Positions 16,841 to 25,035 are shown, counted from the stretch's first letter. The stretch: 42,924 nucleotides of DNA from an uncultured Nitrosomonadales bacterium (GCA_903885165.1 CAISHO010000122.1:1-42924); one strand, 5' to 3'. Made by a program: numbers and translations. Notes: generated by a model from the sequence alone, not told the origin.

Positions 16841-18059
16841 TTGTTTCTCTCCAGTCGGATAGTGGTTCAGGAAAAAATAGTTGTACGCGGGTGCCGCAGC
16901 CCTGCGAACTACCCATTTTTATTTCTCCCCCGATACGCTGCGCACGCTCGCGCATGATCATCATACCGTAGTGTCCTTCTACCGGGGCGAAAGTGACGCC
17001 CCCGCTGCCATTATCTTCGATGGTAAAGATGTAATAACCGGAAATATAATCAATCAACAGACGTGCGTGTGTTGCCCCGGAATGTTTGCCGATGTTGGTG
17101 AGCGCTTCGCTGACGATGCAATAAACTTCGATTTCATGTTCAAGCGGCAATTCAAGATCGACTACCCGATTGGTGTACTCAAGGTCGATGTCATGGCGTT
17201 CGTAGAATTGCTCTGTCAGGGTTTGCAGTGAGGACAGTAAGCCGGCAGGATCAATCTCACAGCGAAAGTCTCTGATCAGTTCTCTGGCCGTTTTTTGACA
17301 GTGTGCGAGTCCTTCTTCGATATCCTGCGCATAGCCGGTTGCCATGACTTTATTCTCAGTGCGTATCGCTTCAGACAGCAAGCTGGTTCTCATTCGGGTG
17401 TAGGCTAAGGTCTGAGCGAGCGAGTCGTGGATGTCGTTGGCGATCGCCTGACGGGCCGCCATCCGATCAGCCCGTTTGAATTCGCGGTTGGCCTTGATAT
17501 GTTCGATACAGGTGCTGAGCATTTTGGCGAATGCCAGAACCGTGGTCGATGCGCGCTGCGAGTGTTCTTGTGAGGAGTTAAAAAACAGCGTGATAATACC
17601 TATCGGGTTGCTTAGCGGGGCGCGGCTTTCCAGCGGTATGGTAATGGCGGATTTGAATTCACAATCCGGATGGAAACAGTTCGAACGGGTAGTACAGATG
17701 GACAGGTCGCTGGAAAAAATTTCTTGTGCAATGCCGGCTTTGCCTCGAGCCTCACAATCAAATTCAATCAGGTGTTCAGATTCAGGTAGCTCTTCGGGCA
17801 TGCCGTAAGAACTGATGGTGTGCAAGGTGGGGCTGTTCAACGGTTGTATACGAATAACCCCCGCACTGGCACCCACTGTTTCAACGATGGTTTCCAAAAA
17901 TTCGTCTAGCAGAGGGCCAAGATTGTTGGCGCGCGAGACAACGGCAGAGGAATCTCCTGCCATTTTTTTTGGATTTTTTTCAGGTGGAATGAAGTCAACG
18001 TCATTGATCCACCTAAAACTGATACCCATACAATTCGATTTGGCACATTTATTTTTCAT
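16833..18059 (-). CDS. Soluble NarX-like histidine kinase with a cysteine-bearing GAF domain (408 aa)
   Basis: No membrane helix is visible. Residues about 45-190 form a GAF-like domain containing Cys102, Cys122, Cys128 and Cys133 (the last three spaced C-x5-C-x4-C). The HisKA_3 dimerisation domain carries phospho-acceptor His211 in NDIHDSLAQTL, and the HATPase domain shows EALTNIGKHS and DNGSGG. This layout matches the cytoplasmic half of NarX/NarQ or NreB-type kinases without the nitrate-sensing periplasmic part. The cysteine cluster suggests a redox, sulfide or Fe-S input, which is inference. It overlaps the regulator by 8 bases. Internal ATGs at residues 11 and 33 are alternative starts, and Cys5 and Cys10 would be lost with either. 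Confidence 0.9.
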   Translation of the reverse strand: MKNKCAKSNCMGISFRWINDVDFIPPEKNPKKMAGDSSAVVSRANNLGPLLDEFLETIVETVGASAGVIRIQPLNSPTLHTISSYGMPEELPESEHLIEFDCEARGKAGIAQEIFSSDLSICTTRSNCFHPDCEFKSAITIPLESRAPLSNPIGIITLFFNSSQEHSQRASTTVLAFAKMLSTCIEHIKANREFKRADRMAARQAIANDIHDSLAQTLAYTRMRTSLLSEAIRTENKVMATGYAQDIEEGLAHCQKTARELIRDFRCEIDPAGLLSSLQTLTEQFYERHDIDLEYTNRVVDLELPLEHEIEVYCIVSEALTNIGKHSGATHARLLIDYISGYYIFTIEDNGSGGVTFAPVEGHYGMMIMRERAQRIGGEIKMGSSQGCGTRVQLFFPEPLSDWRETND

Positions 18060-18306
18060 GAATTCATCATGTTAGGAGTGGTACTTAAATTAATCCTCGG
18101 GTTCATTTAACGAGTAGAAGTAAATGATTTAAATAGTGTACTACGATGATACTTAATTAAAGCACAGACCATGGTCGCACGAAAATATCTTTCGGATTAT
18201 TTTCATCCCCCCCGATGTGGTTATAGACATGAATATCCCTGATTCGGCCTAATGCACACTGAATTCGGTGAGCTACCTAATGGATGTTGTCTGACACGAA
18301 AGCATT
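18060..18306. promoter_or_regulatory. Divergent control region between the NarX-like kinase and the phosphoesterase/qmo unit
   Basis: AT-rich 247-bp gap between divergently transcribed units. It holds two direct repeats, TACTTAAATTAAT at 18083-18095 and TACTTAATTAA at 18150-18160. Their TACTTA core fits the NarL heptamer TACYYMT except in the last base. No clear -35/-10 pair was assigned. Confidence 0.35.
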
Positions 18307-18834
18307 ATGAAAATTTGTATTGTTTCTGATAGTCATGATCGTGCTGAGCCCTTGGCGGCGGCCATAGGAAAAGCACATTTAGCTGGCGCAGAGGCGGTGA
18401 TTCATTGCGGCGACCTGATCGGCGCCAATACACTGCGTACTTCGCTGAATCTGGGCATTCCTTTGCATGTTTTGCATGGAAATAACATTGGCGATCAAAT
18501 GGCTATGCAGCGTATGATGGCCAAATCCGGCGGGGTGTTGACCTATCACGGTCAGGATGCGGAACTTTCATTGGGCGGACGACGCATCTTCGCGACTCAC
18601 TATCCTCACTACGGACGCGGTATGGCGTGTACTGGCGACTACGATCTGGTCTGCTGCGGCCACAGTCATGTCGCTGAAATCATCTGGCAAGACAATATCA
18701 AGGGAGGCAAGACGCCGCTGGTCAATCCGGGCTCGGTTTCCGGCATTGGTGCGCCTGGCATAAAGGAAGCATTTACCTGGATACTGGGTGATCTTGAGAA
18801 CATGATTTTTGAAATTCATACGCAGGAGAACTGA
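18307..18834 (+). CDS. YfcE/MJ0936-type metallophosphoesterase (175 aa)
   Basis: Calcineurin-like phosphodiesterase of the small, single-domain class. The metal-binding motifs appear in order: DSHD near the start, CGDLIG, GNNIGD, THYPHYG and CGHSHVAE. Such enzymes hydrolyse phosphodiesters with two metal ions; the cellular substrate is unknown. It is the first gene of the plus-strand unit: qmoA begins 39 bases after its stop, so co-transcription is likely, though a functional link is not obvious. The ATG at 18307 gives the standard family N-terminus; the ribosome-binding site is weak. Confidence 0.88.
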   Translation: MKICIVSDSHDRAEPLAAAIGKAHLAGAEAVIHCGDLIGANTLRTSLNLGIPLHVLHGNNIGDQMAMQRMMAKSGGVLTYHGQDAELSLGGRRIFATHYPHYGRGMACTGDYDLVCCGHSHVAEIIWQDNIKGGKTPLVNPGSVSGIGAPGIKEAFTWILGDLENMIFEIHTQEN

Positions 18835-18873
18835 TATGAGGTTTGTTGATTATAATTTTCAACGGAGGTTCGA

Positions 18874-20154
18874 GTGACAGATTCAATTGCAACCAGCCAG
18901 ACCATACTGGTCGTTGGCGGCGGTATCAGCGGCATGACGGCGGCGCTTGAGGCAGCAGAGTGCGGCAAACAGGTGATGCTCATCGAGCGCAATGCCACCT
19001 TAGGCGGGCGCACCTCGCTGCTCTATCGCTATTTTCCTAAAATGTGTCACCCAACCTGCGGACTGGAAATCAATCTGCGCCGTTTGAAGGGCAATCGCAA
19101 CGTGCGCGTGATGACCATGACTCAGGTTGTCTCCGTCATCGGGTCGCGCGGCGATTACACGGTAACCTTGAAAGTCGCACCTCGCTATGTCAATGACCAC
19201 TGCACCGGTTGCGGCGACTGCGCCAAGGCGGTTGAAGCCGAGATCGACAATCCTTACGAATACGGTCTTGCTAAGACAAAAGCGGCCTACTTACCTCATG
19301 CGATGGCTTATCCGCAGCGCTATGTAATTGATGCATCGATTATCAATACGCCGGATGGCGAAAAGGCCCTTGCTGCCTGCAAAGTGGGGGCGGTGGATCT
19401 GGCTATGCAGGAAGAGACTATCGTGGTTAAAGTCGGTACTGTCGTTTGGGCGACCGGCTGGAAGCCCTACGATGCGGCGAAAATACAGCCCTATGGTTAC
19501 GACCGTTACGCCAATGTCATCACCAGTTTGGAATTTGAACGACTGGCCGATCCTAAGGGACCGACCGGCGGTAAACTCCTCAGACCATCCGATGGGCGTG
19601 AGGCAAAAAATATCGCGTTTATCCAGTGTGCCGGTTCTCGAGACGAGAATCATCTGCGTCACTGTTCGCGTATCTGCTGCATGGCCTCCCTCAAACAGAC
19701 GCAATATGTGCGGGAAGCTTATGGCGATGCGGGTAAATCGACGGTGTATTACATCGATCTGCGTACCATAGACCGACTGGAAGATTTTTACGTTAAAGTT
19801 CAAAAGGATACAACGGTTAGTTTCGTCAAATCTAAGGTTGCGAAGATCGTCGAAGACAAGGATGCCAATCCGGTGTTGCACGGCGTAGACACGGAAGGGT
19901 ATCACCGTTATGCGACAGCGCACGATCTGGTGGTGTTAGCCGTCGGCATGGAACCTGAAGCGAATGGCATTAAACTGCCGGACGATATGCTGCTCGACTC
20001 CTCGGGTTTTATTGAAGGCTCAAGGGATGAAGGGATGTTCGGTGCGGGGGCGGCAACCAGTCCGCTGGATGTGAATCGTTCTGTACAAAGTGCCACAGCG
20101 GCGGCACTCAGGGCAATCAAGGTGGTTTACAAAACGGCCACGGTGGAGGGTTAA
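18874..20154 (+). CDS. qmoA: QmoA, HdrA-like FAD/Fe-S subunit (426 aa)
   Basis: Flavoprotein related to heterodisulfide reductase subunit A. The FAD motif GGGISGMTAALEAAE is close to the N-terminus. CHPTCGLEINLRRLK is a QmoA hallmark, CTGCGDC (Cys110, 113, 116) provides Fe-S ligands, and CAGSRDE and CSRICCMASLKQT follow. In sulfate reducers and sulfur oxidisers Qmo exchanges electrons between APS reductase and the quinone pool. The start is GTG with a strong GGAGG site. qmoB starts 3 bases after the stop. No aprBA is visible in the window, so the redox partner must be encoded elsewhere or differ. Confidence 0.92.
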   Translation: MTDSIATSQTILVVGGGISGMTAALEAAECGKQVMLIERNATLGGRTSLLYRYFPKMCHPTCGLEINLRRLKGNRNVRVMTMTQVVSVIGSRGDYTVTLKVAPRYVNDHCTGCGDCAKAVEAEIDNPYEYGLAKTKAAYLPHAMAYPQRYVIDASIINTPDGEKALAACKVGAVDLAMQEETIVVKVGTVVWATGWKPYDAAKIQPYGYDRYANVITSLEFERLADPKGPTGGKLLRPSDGREAKNIAFIQCAGSRDENHLRHCSRICCMASLKQTQYVREAYGDAGKSTVYYIDLRTIDRLEDFYVKVQKDTTVSFVKSKVAKIVEDKDANPVLHGVDTEGYHRYATAHDLVVLAVGMEPEANGIKLPDDMLLDSSGFIEGSRDEGMFGAGAATSPLDVNRSVQSATAAALRAIKVVYKTATVEG

Positions 20155-20157
20155 GAG

Positions 20158-22404
20158 ATGGCTGACAATAAATTTGCTGCATACATCTGTTCCGGTTGCG
20201 GTATCGGTGACAAACTCGATGTCGGTACGCTGGAAAAAATCGCCAAAAAAGAAGGTAAGATTCAGGATGTGAAGACGCATCCCTTTTTGTGTTCGGCTGA
20301 GGGCGTCCAGCTCATCAATGACGATATCGAAAAAGAGGGTGTCACTCATGTCTGTATCGCGGCCTGTTCGCGCCGTGCCAAGACTGAAGCCTTTCACTTT
20401 CCGACCGCAGTTATGTCCCGCGCCAATCTGCGCGAAGGCGTGCTGTGGGTGATCGCCGAGGGCGAGGCGCACGACGAAGTGCGTCAGGAGATGGCTGACG
20501 ACTATGTGCGCATGGCGTGTGCAGAGCTCAAGAAAATGAAACTACCGGACGGCAACCCGAATCACGGTGGCAATAAGCGCATCCTCGTGGTGGGTGGCGG
20601 AATGTCTGGTATGACTTCGGCTCTGGAGGCAGCTGAAGCCGGCTATGAAGTTGTGATCGTGGAGAAACAGGCGCAGTTGGGTGGATGGGGCGCTAAACTC
20701 TGGAAACGTGTGCCGTTCAAGGCGCCGTATGCCGATCCGCAGAATACCGGTGTTGCCGAATTGGTTTCCCTAGTGAGTTCTCATCCTCGCATCACAGTTT
20801 ATCTGGGCTCACATCTGGCAGAAACAGCCGGTGCGCCAGGGCGATTCAATATCAAGATTGCGCAGGAATCAGGCGCTGTCAGTGAAGAGGCCGTCGGTGC
20901 GATCGTACAGGCGACTGGATTTACTTCTTACGACATCGCTAAACTGCCTGAGTTGGGCGGCGGCAAAGCTAACGTGACCGATCAGGCAGGGTTGGAAGCC
21001 TTGGCGCAATCGGCCAACGGCGCTGCGATCAAACGCGCCGACGGCAAAGAAATTAAATCGGTGGTGTTTTTGCAGTGTGCGGGTCAGCGCGATGAGACAG
21101 GTGCCCATCTGCCATATTGTTCTGGACATTGCTGTGCGACCAGCATCAAGCAGGCGATGTACTTTAAGGATAACAATCCCGATATCAACACGGTGGTGAT
21201 GTATCAGGATCTGCGCGTGCCGGGCATGGGTGAGGATTTTTACCGCAGCGCGCAGAACAAGGGCGTGACCTTCACCAAGGGACGTGCGACGGGTGTCGAG
21301 AGCACGGGGGCGACCTGTACGGTGAACTTCCGCGATCTGATCCTTGATGAAGATACTAGCGTAAGCGCTGATCTGGTCGTGCTGGCAACCGGTCAGGTGC
21401 CCAGTGCAGGGGTGGATCTGGAAGCCTGGAATCCGGTGGTGATGGCCGCCGATAATGGTTCTGAGGATGCTAAGCAAAAGAAGGCCGAGATGCAGAAGAT
21501 CTCCATCCTCAACCTGAACTATCGTCAGGGACCGGATATGCCGCAGTTCAAGTATGGCTTCGCAGATTCGCATTTTATCTGCTTCCCTTACGAGACCCGT
21601 CGCACCGGCATCTATGCGGCAGGCCCGGTGCGCCGCCCTATGGATATGTTACAGGCAACGGAAGATGCGACCGGTGCGGCACTCAAAGCCATACAAGCGG
21701 TGGAAAATGCCAGTTTAGGGCGCGCCGCGCATCCCCGTTCGGGTGACTTGTCCTTCCCGACGGCGCGTCTGGAAGGCTGTACCCAATGCAAACGTTGTAC
21801 GGTGGAATGTCCGTTCGGTGCGATCGATGAAGATGAACGGCGTTTTCCGAAGTTCAATGAGGAGCGTTGTCGTCGTTGCGGCACCTGTATGGGCGCGTGT
21901 CCGGTGCGTGTAATTTCCTTCGAGAATTATTCGGTGGATACGGTAGGCGCTCAGATCAAGTCGGTCGATATGCCGGATGAGTTTTCCGAGAAGCCGCGTA
22001 TTTTGATTTTAGCTTGCGAGAACGATGCCTATCCTGCGCTAGATATGGCGGGACTGTCGCGTACTGTGTATTCAGCTTTCGTGCGGATTATCCCGGTGCG
22101 TTGTCTGGGTTCGGTGAATACCATCTGGATCACCGATGCGCTTAATGCCGGTTACGACGGTGTGATGATGATGGGCTGTAAGAAGGGCGATGATTATCAG
22201 TGCCACTTCGTCAAGGGCTCGGAGTTGGCGCACTATCGCATGAGCAAGATAGGCGATACGCTGAGTCAGTTGGGGCTGGAGCCTGAGCGCGTGGTCACGC
22301 ATGAAGTGGCGATTACGGACAATGCGCGGGTCGCACAGTATATCAACGACTATGTGGCTCAGATCAACGAGATCGGTATGTCGCCCATGAAGGGGTTCGT
22401 ATAA
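20158..22404 (+). CDS. qmoB: QmoB, HdrA-like subunit with ferredoxin and MvhD-like domains (748 aa)
   Basis: Domains in order: an N-terminal cysteine region (ICSGCGIGD, FLCSAEG, CIAACSRRAK), an FAD-binding HdrA-like core (VVGGGMSGMTSALEAAEAG at about residue 144), two [4Fe-4S] ferredoxin motifs (Cys541/544/547/551 and Cys571/574/577/581) and a C-terminal MvhD/FlpD-like domain (residues 615-745; LACENDAYPALDMAG, VRCLGS, MGCKKGDDYQCH). MvhD domains pass electrons from partner proteins to HdrA in bifurcating complexes. Size and order fit QmoB. It forms one unit with qmoA. Its TAA stop is the first triplet of repeat copy 2. Confidence 0.93.
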   Translation: MADNKFAAYICSGCGIGDKLDVGTLEKIAKKEGKIQDVKTHPFLCSAEGVQLINDDIEKEGVTHVCIAACSRRAKTEAFHFPTAVMSRANLREGVLWVIAEGEAHDEVRQEMADDYVRMACAELKKMKLPDGNPNHGGNKRILVVGGGMSGMTSALEAAEAGYEVVIVEKQAQLGGWGAKLWKRVPFKAPYADPQNTGVAELVSLVSSHPRITVYLGSHLAETAGAPGRFNIKIAQESGAVSEEAVGAIVQATGFTSYDIAKLPELGGGKANVTDQAGLEALAQSANGAAIKRADGKEIKSVVFLQCAGQRDETGAHLPYCSGHCCATSIKQAMYFKDNNPDINTVVMYQDLRVPGMGEDFYRSAQNKGVTFTKGRATGVESTGATCTVNFRDLILDEDTSVSADLVVLATGQVPSAGVDLEAWNPVVMAADNGSEDAKQKKAEMQKISILNLNYRQGPDMPQFKYGFADSHFICFPYETRRTGIYAAGPVRRPMDMLQATEDATGAALKAIQAVENASLGRAAHPRSGDLSFPTARLEGCTQCKRCTVECPFGAIDEDERRFPKFNEERCRRCGTCMGACPVRVISFENYSVDTVGAQIKSVDMPDEFSEKPRILILACENDAYPALDMAGLSRTVYSAFVRIIPVRCLGSVNTIWITDALNAGYDGVMMMGCKKGDDYQCHFVKGSELAHYRMSKIGDTLSQLGLEPERVVTHEVAITDNARVAQYINDYVAQINEIGMSPMKGFV

Positions 22405-22523
22405 CATGAAATTCGCCTGGCGACGCGTTTGCCCCATCATCCGCTTGCGGGAGAAGGTTGGGATGAGGGAAACGGGCAAGGCGGGTTCTATTCATAGGGG
22501 CGGCATTTTTGCCATGCCCGTTA
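22402..22523 (+). repeat. Structured 121-123 bp repeat, copy 2 (between qmoB and hdrC)
   Basis: Same orientation as copy 1 but more diverged. The outer stem is kept: AATTCGCC (22410-22417) pairs with GGCGGGTT (22480-22487) through two G-U wobbles where copy 1 has Watson-Crick pairs. The central hairpin is reduced to CCGC-TT-GCGG (22441-22450). The right end, TGCCCGTTA, is conserved. It occupies almost the whole qmoB-hdrC gap; the hdrC ribosome-binding site starts right after it. Confidence 0.88.
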
Positions 22524-22533
22524 GGAGCAGGTT

Positions 22534-23160
22534 ATGAGCAATCAAAATCAACAAGCCGTTGCGCGTTACCAAAACAACTTTCTCAAGGAAGTTGAGGATC
22601 GCGTAGAGGACGGAGATTGGGTCAAGATGTGTATGCAGTGCGGCGTCTGCGCGGGTTCCTGCCCGCTGGGCGATGCCTGGGAGCACACGCCGCAAAAGAT
22701 CTTCATGATGATACGAGCGGGTAAGCGCGAGGAAGTACTCAAATCCGACGCGATGTGGATGTGTACCTCGTGTTACAACTGCATCGTGCGTTGTCCGCGC
22801 AAGTTGCCGATCACTCACATCATGCACGGCCTGGCTAACTATGCGCACCGTATGAATTTGGCTCCCCAGAGGCAGCCGACCCGTGTGATCGCCAAAATTT
22901 TCTGGGACAATCTGGTCAAGACCGGGCGCGTCAACGAATTGAAATTCTCGCTGGCAATGTATTTCAAGGACGGTTTCTCTCAGGGTATCAAAAACGCCAT
23001 GGCGATGCAGAGCGCAGGTCTCGGATTGATGAAAGCTAAACGATTGAATCCATTTGAAATTTTTGGCGGTCATAAGTGTAAAGACAGCAGCGGTATCAAG
23101 AAGATGATCGCCAAAGCGCGAGAGATCGAGGACCGTAAAAAAGGTTACACTCCCCTTTAG
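22534..23160 (+). CDS. hdrC: HdrC-like Fe-S subunit (208 aa)
   Basis: Soluble iron-sulfur protein with two [4Fe-4S] motifs, Cys33/36/39/43 and Cys77/80/83/87, in the HdrC arrangement (the first followed by PLGDAW, the second by PRKLPI). It corresponds to the N-terminal part of QmoC from sulfate reducers, but the membrane cytochrome b-like half of QmoC is absent: no hydrophobic helices occur before the stop. It should relay electrons between QmoAB and the HdrB protein encoded 23 bases downstream. An AGGAG site lies 9 bases before the ATG, directly after repeat copy 2. Confidence 0.92.
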   Translation: MSNQNQQAVARYQNNFLKEVEDRVEDGDWVKMCMQCGVCAGSCPLGDAWEHTPQKIFMMIRAGKREEVLKSDAMWMCTSCYNCIVRCPRKLPITHIMHGLANYAHRMNLAPQRQPTRVIAKIFWDNLVKTGRVNELKFSLAMYFKDGFSQGIKNAMAMQSAGLGLMKAKRLNPFEIFGGHKCKDSSGIKKMIAKAREIEDRKKGYTPL

Positions 23161-23183
23161 CCCGTGACGACAGAGAGATAAAC

Positions 23184-24083
23184 ATGGCCAAGAAAAATTA
23201 TGCATTTTACCCCGGTTGTTCGTCCCAGAAGGGCGCTTCCGGTTCAAATTTTGCCACTTCCATCGGCGTGATGTGCGACAAGTTGGAGATACAGCTCAAC
23301 GAGATTCCGGACTGGAATTGCTGTGGCGCTTCCATCGGTTACGGTGAGGGCGGCGAATTGCCGCGTCTGGCACTCAATGCCCGTAATCTGGCGCTGTCCG
23401 CCCAGCATCTTCCGGGACAGGACATGGTTTCCGGTTGTCCGGCCTGCTGGCTGGCTACGCGCGAGACGGCTGAAAGACTGAACGAGCACAGCGATCTGAT
23501 GGCAGAGACCAACGTGGCGCTCAAAGAAGCCGGTTTGACCTTTAAGGGCGGCGTCAAGGCACGTCATATCGTCGAGGTGCTGATCGAAGATGTGGGATTT
23601 GCCGGCATGAAGGCTCCGGTGGTCAAACCGTTGCAAGGCATGAAGATTGCCGGTTATGTCGGCTGCCAGACTAATCGTCCATTCGGCATCGCGGGGGAAT
23701 CGTTCGAAAATCCGCTTTATCTGGACAAAATGATCGAAACAGTCGGGGCGGAAGCGGTCAGCAGTTTTGATCAGAAGGTGACTTGCTGCGGCGGTGCGCT
23801 GGCTTTTTCCGAGCCTGAAAAATCACAGAAGCAAATTCGCGACATCGTTGAGTCCGCTTATGACCACGGTGCCGAGATGATCGTCACGCCCTGTCAGTTG
23901 TGTCAGGCCAACGTGGAAATCTATCAGGCCGAGATTAACAAGAAGCACGGCACCAAACTGGCCATGCCGGTGGTGTACTACTCGCAACTGATGAGTGTGG
24001 CTTACGGCGGAACATTGAAGCAGGCGGGGTTGGATGGGCATCTGATTCAGCCGAACAGGCTGCAGGAGATAGCCGGGAAGTAA
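23184..24083 (+). CDS. hdrB: HdrB-like subunit with two cysteine-rich (CCG) domains (299 aa)
   Basis: Two CCG domains are complete: Cys12, Cys46-Cys47 and Cys85/Cys88, then Cys161, Cys201-Cys202 and Cys237/Cys240. In HdrB these bind non-cubane [4Fe-4S] clusters that cleave disulfides. With HdrC it replaces the membrane half of QmoC, as described for some Gram-positive sulfate reducers with QmoAB-HdrBC. Here it could reduce or oxidise a disulfide, a persulfide carrier or a further electron acceptor, but the partner is unknown. It is the last gene of the tight qmo-hdr unit; a separate promoter precedes the next gene. Confidence 0.92.
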   Translation: MAKKNYAFYPGCSSQKGASGSNFATSIGVMCDKLEIQLNEIPDWNCCGASIGYGEGGELPRLALNARNLALSAQHLPGQDMVSGCPACWLATRETAERLNEHSDLMAETNVALKEAGLTFKGGVKARHIVEVLIEDVGFAGMKAPVVKPLQGMKIAGYVGCQTNRPFGIAGESFENPLYLDKMIETVGAEAVSSFDQKVTCCGGALAFSEPEKSQKQIRDIVESAYDHGAEMIVTPCQLCQANVEIYQAEINKKHGTKLAMPVVYYSQLMSVAYGGTLKQAGLDGHLIQPNRLQEIAGK

Positions 24084-24127
24084 ACGTTACACGCACTCGT
24101 TCCGTTTTTGGGGTTAAGTGGGTGGAT

Positions 24128-24158
24128 TTGTCTCAAAGCGGAATCTGCGCGCTATAAT
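24128..24158 (+). promoter_or_regulatory. Probable sigma-70 promoter of the rhodanese gene
   Basis: A perfect -10 TATAAT (24153-24158) lies 30 bases before the GTG start. TTGTCT at 24128-24133 can serve as -35 with a 19-base spacer, slightly long. It suggests the rhodanese can be expressed independently of hdrB. Confidence 0.5.
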
Positions 24159-24188
24159 CCCCGCACACAATTTTGAAGGAGTGCCCCC

Positions 24189-24575
24189 GTGAAGCACCTG
24201 AGCCCTAAAGAAGCGCACAAGTTTCTTAAAGATACCCCTGAAGCCGTATTTGTCGATGTGCGCTCCGAAATGGAGTATATGTTCGTCGGTCACCCGACCG
24301 GCTCTATCTTGATTCCCTGGGTGGATGGGCCTGACTGGGATATTGATCCTGATTTCGTCTCTCATGTTAAAAAAGCGGCCAGTGTAAATCGCCCTGTCGT
24401 GCTGATCTGTCGTTCCGGTCGTCGTTCTATCGATGCTGGTTTGGCGTTGGAGAAAGCCGGCTTGACCGAGGTGTATAACGTGCTGAACGGTTTTGAAGGT
24501 GATCTGAATGAGCACCATCATCGCAACACCCATAATGGTTGGCGCTTTGACGGTTTGCCTTGGGCACAGACTTGA
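24189..24575 (+). CDS. Single-domain rhodanese-like sulfurtransferase (128 aa)
   Basis: Single rhodanese domain with VDVRSEMEYMFVGHPTGS and the active-site loop CRSGRRS, whose cysteine would form the persulfide. The loop is six residues long, as in sulfur transferases rather than Cdc25-type phosphatases. The C-terminus is His-rich (EHHHRNTHNGW), a feature of a rhodanese subgroup in sulfur oxidisers. It probably moves sulfane sulfur, for instance from SQR products toward thiol carriers. The GTG start is preceded by AAGGAG; its position 105 bases after hdrB and its own promoter suggest linked but separable expression. Confidence 0.92.
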   Translation: MKHLSPKEAHKFLKDTPEAVFVDVRSEMEYMFVGHPTGSILIPWVDGPDWDIDPDFVSHVKKAASVNRPVVLICRSGRRSIDAGLALEKAGLTEVYNVLNGFEGDLNEHHHRNTHNGWRFDGLPWAQT

Positions 24576-24639
24576 TTTATAACTTCTTGAATATTAATTA
24601 TTTTTATAATGTCAGGTGCGCCTGCTTTTGGATTAAGCC

Positions 24640-25035
24640 ATGAATATTGCTGATTTTACTGATTCAGAGCAAAAACTCGTCACCACACAATTGTTACAAC
24701 GATACGGGAAACTGGTGCCGCTGCAATTGGCCGACAGCGAGTTGCAACTGGATCCCGCCTCGACGGAACTGACAGTGTGCCCGACCTTGTACTGGACCGA
24801 GCGCGGCGCACATTTTGTGGTGTGCAAAATTGCAGACGGTCTTTATCGCAGCCAGTTTTTCTACTCTGAAACCGAGCAATACGGGACAGGCAAGGATGAA
24901 TATACCGATCTGAATACTTGTGTCACAACGCTTTTGCAGGTGCAATCCGATCACGAACGGCAGCTGGCGAATATTTCATCCGGTGCAACCCGCGCCAAAA
25001 TCGACGAGGATTACAGCGGGCCGATGGTGATCTAA
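24640..25035 (+). CDS. Unknown protein (131 aa) next to the rhodanese
   Basis: I do not recognise a family. The protein is soluble, acidic and without signal peptide or membrane helix. It contains three cysteines (VCPTLYW, VVCKIADG, LNTCVTTLL) and ends in EDYSGPMVI. A TATAAT-like -10 occurs at 24605-24610. It lies 64 bases downstream of the rhodanese on the same strand, so a role in sulfur metabolism is possible but unproven. Its TAA stop is the first triplet of repeat copy 3; the original C-terminus could have been changed by that insertion. Confidence 0.7.
   Translation: MNIADFTDSEQKLVTTQLLQRYGKLVPLQLADSELQLDPASTELTVCPTLYWTERGAHFVVCKIADGLYRSQFFYSETEQYGTGKDEYTDLNTCVTTLLQVQSDHERQLANISSGATRAKIDEDYSGPMVI

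Noticed and set aside
18834-18873. Separate qmoA promoter around a TATAAT at about 18852
   Set aside because: No -35 at suitable distance that would not lie in the upstream gene, and the TATAAT sits in a small hairpin-like sequence close to the ribosome-binding site.
19291-19923. 210-aa open frame antisense to qmoA
   Set aside because: Shadow of a well-supported gene; no independent start signal or family features.
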